Assembly (NCBI RefSeq): GCF_037893015.1
Contig: NC_133658.1
Span: 881,558,893 to 881,622,892, forward strand
Length of the DNA stretch: 64,000 nucleotides
Reading direction: 5' to 3'
DNA from: Macrotis lagotis
Taxonomy: Eukaryota > Chordata > Mammalia > Peramelemorphia > Peramelidae
A program made the position numbers and the translations under genes. Positions 56,721 to 64,000 of the stretch are shown piece after piece. How positions within the stretch are numbered: position 1 is the first letter of the stretch; each line of letters begins with the position of its first letter. The notes below the pieces were generated by a model. The model was not told where the DNA came from. It was given only the letters and a program-made list of their open reading frames with translations, and searched no databases.

Positions 56721-57439
56721 CTCTTCAACTTATGTCTCATGGAATTCTGCCCTCTTTACCCTTGGGTCTTCCATGGCATCTTGACAAGTGAGCAGGGTGT
56801 GCATGTGCATGACCCCCCCAGCTAATTCCAATGAAGACCATGATCTCAGAAATTTTAAAGATGAAGCTGGGAGGGAAGGGCATCATGGGACCTAAGCATA
56901 CCATTGACTGCTGAAAGACACATTTCACAATGCTTAGAAAGAGCTTGATAGGAGCCAGGGGTTATGATTAGCACTGAACAAAGCACCCTCAGCATACCTC
57001 CTAAGCTATCTTTGGTTGAAGACTTAGGAAGGACCATCATGTCATTTTAAACACTTCAGGAAAGAATTGGTCTTTCCTTTTTTAAAGGCTAGAACCCTAC
57101 TAGCCATATTCAGAAAGAACCCTAACTCCTTGGAAGCAACCTGACCTCTCTCATCTTGATTGGTCTGTAGCTCTCACTTACCTGACCATAACCTGAGCAA
57201 GACCTACAGGTAGCCCTTGGCTATTTCTTCATGTCCTCTAACCAACATCCTTTTTAAGTGAGAGTATTTGTCTCAGAGTCAGAAAGAATCCTCATTCCAA
57301 TCCTTTTTCAGGAACCTCTATCTCCAAAAAGTCAGCAACATGCAGTGAGGGGGTAGTAGGTGAGACAGAGTTAAGCCTCACATTTGATTGCAGAGGGTTG
57401 AGTGCATCATGCAGGTGCTGCACCCTCATTGCAAAAAGC
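56721..57439. other. Intergenic, nothing recognised
   Basis: No gene, RNA or clear repeat was recognised in this stretch. Confidence 0.4.
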
Positions 57440-58348
57440 ACCCCATCTTGAGCACATGGTCTTGCTTGAAGAGTATTAAGGGAAACTCATCTACTCCTAA
57501 GCTAGACTGTGCCAATTTTGAATAGCCTCCATTCGGGGATGGGGATTAGGGATGCCAAGGTCAAATTTGCTCCTCTCTTCCTTCTAACCCCTGTTCTCTG
57601 GCATAAAATAGAACAAGTCTGATCCTTATTCCACTGAGTATTTGTGTAAGTCAATTCTCCTTTGAACCTCAATATTCCCATCTGTGAAATGGAACTGGGG
57701 GTAGTAGTAATAATACCTCCCTGTATCCCTTGAAGGCCACAGGAACTCGACATATTAACCATAATTACCACTGGCATGGTAATTTTTCCTTCTAATAGAT
57801 GCAACTGTACATGAAGGAAGGACTCACAAGAGCAGCTGAAGCAGGCCTCCCCAACTAATGCAAGACTGAACCTTGGCAGTCATCATGGGCCCCTCCACTG
57901 TGGGCCTGGAATTACACCCCTGGCTTCAAGTGCTCTTCTCCCATTGTCTGACAGACAAGGCAAGTCCAACATTGCCCTTGAGACCAGCTGCCTCTGCCAG
58001 CTCTAGTCACATGCTGACCAACCTTTGATCACTAGGAAGGAATCCCAGGGAGACAGGGTTCTGTCTGTCCTTGGGGCCCTCTGAAGACAAGTGGCTATTG
58101 TATATTGAACTGTGAATTTTGTTTCGATAAAAGTCCTGAGGACAGTTTCCTGTGGATTGTTGTTTAATCCTGTGAATAGTTGCATGATTGACCTGGGATT
58201 GAGGAAGCTACTGGAAGAATCTGGACCATTCACCCCAGACCTCATGCTTTCTTCCTACCTCAAACCAACTCCAGGCTGTCTATTTGGAAAGTATTTATTG
58301 AAACACTGAAAAATCAGGAAGATGCATTCATTCTATCTGGCTGGAAAT
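57440..58348 (-). other. 3' flank of gene D with poly(A) signal
   Basis: It aligns with the gene B 3' flank at 12176-13058. A canonical AATAAA (minus strand, 58294-58299) lies 50 bases past the stop codon, which suggests a very short 3' UTR. Confidence 0.75.
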
Positions 58349-59130
58349 CTAGTTGTTATATCTGGCTGTCTCTTCTGTAACATTAGGTTTTCTGGTGATC
58401 TCAGGGCCAATAGTGATGCTGCTGTTGGTGACTCGGGGGCCATACCACCCGGCCCAGCCCTGAGTATCGCTGCCTCCATGTTGGAAACGGATGTAACGGA
58501 CTCCTGGGGGGTAGTTGGAGAATATGTGGGAGACCTGAGGGAGAATAGAGTTAGTCACTTAGTGGAGGTAGTCCTATTAGAAGGAGAGAAAAACAGAGGA
58601 TGGAGATAGTATGGGGTAGAAAGGTCTGGGCTAAAAAGCAGCAATTCTTAACTTTTTTTTTTTTTGGTTTTTGAACTCCTTTTGTGAAGCCAATGTATCC
58701 CTCTAACTCATGTTTTTAAATGCATAAAATAAATAACAGGTTTACAAAATTAATCAATTATTTTGAAATATTACTATTGAAATAAATATACATTTTTAAA
58801 TTGGTATTAGATATTTATGAAATATGCATGTATATATATATATATTTAAATTTTAAGTACCCCAGATTAAGAACCCCTTTTGGTAAGTATTTTCAGACCA
58901 AACCCCCTCAGAGAAGAGGTGGATAGGGAACAGAGTTGAAATGGGAAAGTTGTCCAGGACTTCCCTGTAGTCCAGTCCTTCAGGACATACTGACCTCTCT
59001 CCACTCAGCATCACTCCATTGCTCGATCTTTACCTCTGGGGGCTCAAATGAATCCAGGACAACATATTTAGCTGACAATAATTGCACACAGATCAGGTAG
59101 CGGCAGCCACAGTCATGTCTGGCAGCAAAC
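58349..59130 (-). CDS. FBXO6-like: Gene D: FBXO6-like, last two coding exons (partial)
   Basis: Exons 58995-59130 (136 bases) and 58349-58534 (186 bases) on the minus strand match exons 5 and 6 of gene B in length, phase and splice sites. They encode FAARHDCGCRYLICVQLL, EPPEVKIEQWSDAEWRE, then VSHIFSNYPPGVRYIRFQHGG, WAGWYGPRVTNSSITIGP and a C-terminal tail ending ARYNN, close to gene B. This is the C-terminal half of the FBA domain. At the sugar-contact YW pair it has Gly-Trp, a stronger change than Phe-Trp in A and B. The F-box exon and exons 3 and 4 lie beyond the right edge. No disabling change is seen in the part present. Intron 4 contains a HAL1 insertion and the same retroviral fossil as gene B. 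Confidence 0.85.
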
Positions 59131-59201
59131 CTAAGGGAAGGAAGCAGGGCTGGTCAAGTGTGAGCAGACAATCCCAAAGTTTCAGTTGAAAAAGATGTCT
59201 G

Positions 59202-62200
59202 GGGCAGATCCAAGATGGCGACAAGAATAGATCCTGTCTTAGGCGCTCTCTCATAAAACTTAAAAGCTAAGGACTCTAACTAAATTTTCAAGAGACAGAA
59301 CCCACAGAGGGACCCAGTGAGGCAGTTCTCCTATTCAAGGTAACCTGGAAAAGAGCAGAAAGGCTCTGTTCCCTGGTTGGAGGGGCAGCCGGTCAGAGCG
59401 AAAGAACTTCAGCCTCCCAGAGGCAGCCCCAGGGCACTGGGAGCCAGCTCACAGCAGCAGGGGAGTTTCCCGGGGAGCACCGGGCACAAATTGGGGAAGG
59501 GGGGGAACTTTGCCAGAGTGAGTACGTGGAGCCCAGCCCTCAGGGCACACAGAGAGCATGGCTGAGTTCCAGGAAACAGAAGCAGGCAGAGCAGGTAAGC
59601 AGGAGCCCCCAGGGCATGAGCCCATTGAACCTAGGGAGGGGAGTGAAGAGAGAAAGAGACTGCTGAGCTCTGTCCTCTGCCCCTGGAACAGGAGGCTGGG
59701 GCTCTGACCACATTCAGATCCTGATTGCACTCTAAGCCCCCCATAGAACAGCAGGGGCCCCCTCCACCTCAGCCCCATGGCAGAGGGGGTGTGCATATGG
59801 TCACTCACAGACCAGGAGGGAGGACAGAGCCTCACACACTGAGACCCTTGTGGGAGTGTCCCAAAAGCTCAGGAAGCACCCCTAAAACAGGCTTAGGCTG
59901 AGAAAATGAGCAAGCAGAGAAAAAAGAGGAACAACATTGAGAAACATTTTGCATATAAGCCCAAGCAGGATCAAAATACTCAGTCTGAAGATGAGGAAGA
60001 ACAAGCTCCTGCATCTAAAGATTCTAAGAAAAACAGAAATTGGGCTCAGGCTATGATAGAGCTTAAAAAAGACTTTGAAAATCAAACGAGGGAGTTGGAA
60101 GAAAAACTGGGAAAAGAAATGAGAGAAATGCAGGAAAAACATGAAAATGAAGTCAGCAGCTTAGTCAAGGAAATCCAAAAAAATGCTGAAGAAAATAAAT
60201 AGCATACTAAAAACCAGCTTAGGTCAAATGGATAAAACAGGCCAAAAAGTTATTGTGAGGAGAAGAATGCTTTAAAAAGCAAAACTGGCCAGATGGAAAA
60301 AAGAGATAAGAAAACTCTCTGAGGAGAACAAATCCTTCAAAGAATAGAACTCAAGGAGATTGATGAATTTACAAGAAACCAGGACTCAATACTTCAAAAC
60401 CAAAAAAAATGAAAAATTAGAAGAAAATGTGAAACATCTCATTGAAAAAACAACTGATATGGAAAACAGACTTAGGAAAGATAATTTAAAAATTATTGGA
60501 ATACCTGAAAGTCATGATCAGGAAAAGAGCCTTGACATCATTTTCAAAGAATTACTACAGGAAAATTGCCCTGATATTCTAGAAGCAGAGGGCAAAATAG
60601 AAATGGAGAGAATCCACCAATCCCCCCGAGAAAGAGATCCCCAAAAACCAACCCCTCGGAATATTATAGCCAAGTTCCAGAACTCCCATGTCAAAGAGAA
60701 AATATTACAAGCAGCCAGAAGGACACAGTTCAAATATCGTGGAGCTGCAGTCAGGATCACACAGGACTTAGCAGCAACTACATTGGAAGCTCATAGGGCT
60801 TGGAATATAATATACCAGAAGGCAAAAGAGCTTAGAATGCAGCCAAGAATGAACTACCCAGCAAGGCTGAATGTCCTCTTCCAGGGAAAAAGATGGACTT
60901 CCAGTGAACCAGGGGACTTTCAAATGTTCCTGTTGGAATGGCCAGAGCTGAACAGAAGGTTTGATCTTCAGATACAGGACTCAGGTGAAGCATGGAGATT
61001 GGAGGAGAGGGGGGAAATATGAGGGACTTAATGAGGATGAACTACATGTATTCCTGTATAGAAAAATGACACTGATAATACTCATATGAACATCCTCAAT
61101 TATCAGAGCAGGTAGAAGGAGCTTTTATAGATGAAGCACAGGAGAAAGCTGAATTTGAAGATAAAATATGGTGTAAAAATGGAGTCAATAGAAAAAAGGG
61201 AAATGTAATGGGAGAAAGAAAAAGGAAAGGGAGAATAAGCCAAGATATTTCATATAATAAGATTTTTCTTTATTACAATGAGCTATTTCAATGATATGGA
61301 AGGGGGGGAAGGCAAGGGGGAATGAGGGAATTTTCACTCTCATCAGAGGTGGTTAGGAGAGGAAACAGCATATATACTCAATGGGGTATAGACATCTGGA
61401 GTAAGAAGGAGAGGGGGGGGATGGGGGGAGGGGGGATGTGAGTGATGGAGGAAAGGATGGACAATGGGGGGAGAGTGGTCAGATATAACACATTTTCTTT
61501 TGTACTTCTTGCAAGGGGCTGGGATTGGATGGCCTGTCCAGGATCATAGGACTGGGTGGATGCTGGGCCTAAGGGGTGGTATGGGGGCTCAGGGCCTCTT
61601 GGCCCCAGGACCAGGGATCTGTCTGCTGTGCCACTCAGCTACCCTACAGTAGAGTCAGAGTGAAAGGAGAGAGAAAATATGGTACATGGTAGTGAACAAA
61701 TACAAAAGGAGGGAGTTGCGATCAGCAATGGCAACGGTGGAAAAATATGGAAGTAACTTTTGTGATGGACTTATCATAAAGAATGTGATCCACCCACGAC
61801 AGAGTTGTTGGTTTTGGAACAAAGACTCAAGCACATTTTTTTATTATTATTTGGGGAGGGGTGCAGGGCAAATGGGGCTGGGTGGCCTGCCAGGGGCCAC
61901 ATAGCAGGGTGATCGTTGGGTGTCTGAGGCCAGATTTGGACCCAGGTGCTCCTGGCTCGAGGGCCAATGCTCTGTCCACCACCCAGCAACCCCTACTATT
62001 ATTACTATTTTATTTTATTTTGGGTCTTTTTTTTCTTTTTCTTTTTTGTTTTTTTCAGGGCAGTGGGGTTTGGGTGGCTTGAATGTCACACGGCTGGGTG
62101 ATTGTTGGGTGTACGGGGCAGATGTGGGTTTGGGTGCTCGTGGCTCCAGGGCTGGTGCTTCGTCCATTGCGCCACCTGGCCATACCTACAATTATTACTA

Positions 62201-62373
62201 TTATTTTTTTAATTTTAATTTTTTTCTCTCCCCTTTACTTTATCGCTCAACCTAGTCTATATTTATGGGGGGAGGGGTATTTCATTTACTCTTAAACAAG
62301 AATATTTTATTAACGTATAAAAAAATTATTTGTACAAAATGAGAATAAATATTAAATAAAAAAAAAGAAAGAA
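59202..62373 (+). mobile_element. HAL1-like (ORF1-only LINE) element in gene D intron 4
   Basis: It starts GGGCAGATCCAAGATGGCG, an L1-type 5' end, and ends in an A-rich tail. ATGTCTG preceded by an A/G run lies at both ends (59195-59201 and 62374-62380). ORF1 is seen as 59906-60199 (MSKQRKKRNN.., coiled-coil charged region) and 60360-61022 (LKIIGIPESHDQEKS, then a PRNIIAKFQNSHVKEKILQ stretch, then ARLNVLFQGKRW), the L1 ORF1p RRM and C-terminal domain; stops and a frame change separate the two parts. No ORF2 follows. The 1.3-kb tail is G-rich and carries three SINE-like units. The gene B paralog lacks this insertion. Confidence 0.75.
61497..62190 (-). repeat. Three SINE-like units in the HAL1 tail
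   Basis: Antisense units at about 61497-61648, 61850-61996 and 62040-62188. Each keeps the SINE layout ('tttt..gcaggg', '..gggctgggtggcctg', 'tgtccac..gccacctggcc') but with many G-for-A changes relative to ordinary copies. Confidence 0.55.
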
Positions 62374-62756
62374 ATGTCTGAATATAAAGGAATTCATTCT
62401 GTACCTGGGCTTCGATGCCACTATAAAATAAGCCCAACCATTGGTCATCTGCCTTTTGATCTAAGACATTTAGAGACATGGCAGTGACTGAAGAGCTACA
62501 GAGGAAAGGGTAATGGCCTTGGTGTGAGATGACTGAAGTTCAAATTCTAACTCCAACTTTTACAATCTGTGACTCTACAGGCCTCAGTTTTCTTATCAGT
62601 AAGATAATGAGGTTGGACTAGATGACTTCCAAAGTCTTTTCCAATTCTTAGTCAATGACTCCATGACCTGTTGTACCTGCTGTCTTGACAGGAATTCCCC
62701 TGCAATGGGTTATCAAAACTACTCCAACCAAAGGATACAAAGTTCCAAATTGATGC
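62374..62756 (-). other. Gene D intron 4 segment paralogous to gene B 13870-14249
   Basis: It aligns with the gene B intron from 'aatgtctgaatata' (gene B 'atatgtttgaataca') through the MIR-like 'gcctcagttttcttatcagtaagat' up to the LTR edge. Confidence 0.75.
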
Positions 62757-64000
62757 TGATGAAAGAGGTCAGGAGCTCCAGATTGATTATATAAAGTAGT
62801 TTAATCATCAAAATAGGTTACTTATATAGGGGCAGTCTAGGGCAGCAGCCAGGTGATGACAAATTGGTCTCTACAACCCCCCCCCCCCAAGTCCCATGGT
62901 AATTATAGTAATCAAACAAAGGGAAGAGGAAGAGAGGAAGTATAAAGTGTGCTATTGAAGACAGCTTGATATTTGGGAGGGATTTCCCTGTATAACACTG
63001 GACTAAGTCTCAGTTATCTGGGTGTTATAGTGGTTCTGTTCAGGTTGAAGTCTCAGGCATGCAAGACTATGTACTGGTCACTGTGCCTTATTGTTATTAT
63101 TATTATGGCCTTCACCAATAGGGACCTCATATTCCCTCCCTGAAAGACATCCATACATTTCTTTCCAAATATTGTTTACAAAGTTTCTGGATAGGGTCTT
63201 TTCTGGCATTTTAGTACCTTTTTGGTATAGCCAAAAGTGATGGGAAAGAAAAGAAACAGCAACAGCAAAGGAGAGAGCACCAAGACAGAGAAGAACAGAT
63301 AATAAAATAGCACCCCAAGCCCCTGGCAAATATTGGGGCCAGCCAGTGCTTGAAACAGTATGTGTTAACTTAGCTAGGACTGTGACGCATATGCCATATT
63401 GGTTCAGAGCATTTGTAATCTGTCAAAAATGTAGACACAACGGCTGTTACCTATGGGTTCAAGTAATTCCCTGAGCTGCTGTCAATATGTCTAAGACTAT
63501 ACAATTCTGCAGAACAATTAGTCTCATTTGTGTGATTTCTTGAATGAGCCATGATAGTGTGGAATATGAATGACTCAAGGTTGGTGCTCTGAAGGTCTCA
63601 AAGTTTATCAGTTCTAGAATACATCTTGTAGCAGTTTCCCAATCCAGGTAGTGTTATTCTTTTCAACACATGGGGAACATTTTTCCACACATGGGGTAAC
63701 GGGCTGTATTATCCATGTCTTCTGTTGACCACTTGGTCAGACTGTAGAAATTTGCTATAAAGGGGAAAAAGCTGGGATATGATTTATAACAGCATCAAAC
63801 TAGTCCTTGGTCACTTAACACTTATATGGCAGGATAGGACATCCTTAGCTGTTTGTCTTTAGGTAAGAGGCAGAGTTGACAACCAACCAGGCAGTAAGAG
63901 TTTGACCTCATACTGAGACTCGGGAATAACCAATGGGAAATGTTCCAGTTAACAGAAAGGGGAAACTGAGCCTGAAGGGTCATATTCCCCGTGAGTTACA
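62757..64000 (-). mobile_element. Endogenous retrovirus fossil, gene D copy, cut by window edge
   Basis: The LTR at 62757-63129 and adjoining internal DNA align with 14250-15500 in gene B. Next to the LTR, a minus-strand frame (63078-63329) encodes a strongly hydrophobic stretch (LLSVLLCLGALSFAVAVSFL) and a polar tail, as at the end of a retroviral envelope protein. Broken fossil; the rest lies beyond the window. Confidence 0.55.

Noticed and set aside
60360-61022. 220-residue frame as a host coiled-coil protein
   Set aside because: It has the L1 ORF1p layout within an element that has a LINE 5' end, A-rich tail and target duplication.
63078-63329. Membrane-segment open frame as a possible host gene
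   Set aside because: It lies against an LTR and inside a duplicated retroviral fossil, so it is better read as the decayed end of an envelope gene.

Overview
The window looks like nuclear DNA from a marsupial. It is packed with tRNA-derived SINEs of the kind typical of marsupials: a short form with a GGCAGCTAGGTGG head and a TTGCAAAAA tail, and a longer form that continues into a CTCAGTTTCC...GGCAAACCACT right half. It also holds L1, ORF1-only 'half-L1' (HAL1-like), L2 and RTE-type LINEs, hAT relics and retroviral LTR fossils. The youngest short SINEs are very similar to one another, which would suit an Australian (perhaps dasyurid) species, but that is only a guess.

The host genes are a head-to-tail array on the minus strand of F-box proteins with an FBA (sugar-binding-type) domain, closest to FBXO6/FBXO44 (Fbs2/FBG family). 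I can see four members. Gene A (coding span 34058-44076) and gene B (13059-24634) each have five intact coding exons with matching splice phases, giving 260 and 267 residues. Gene C shows only its first coding exon (6019-6277) and a CpG-island exon 1 near 8598; its later exons, if present, lie left of the window. Gene D shows only its last two coding exons (58995-59130 and 58349-58534); the rest lies right of the window. In this family the F-box recruits SKP1/CUL1, and the FBA domain in the glycan-binding members captures N-glycosylated proteins for ubiquitination.

Layout, left to right: 1-3936 AT-rich DNA with two LTR fossils; 3937-9600 gene C and its CpG island; 9600-12180 repeats including a hAT relic; 12180-27600 gene B, whose 7-kb intron 4 holds a 5.5-kb retroviral fossil; 27600-33300 repeats (L1 fragment, RTE-type LINE, hAT, L1); 34058-45400 gene A and its probable 5' exon; 45400-57400 gene-free repeats including an old HAL1; 57400-64000 the 3' end of gene D, whose intron 4 holds a younger HAL1 and a copy of the same retroviral fossil as in gene B.

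The paralogous units can be aligned by eye. B and D are sisters at their 3' ends. C matches B upstream of exon 2 but matches A from exon 2 downstream. A 517-518 base block beside the B and C CpG islands is almost identical while its surroundings have drifted. Together these point to repeated unequal crossing-over and gene conversion in a small F-box gene family.
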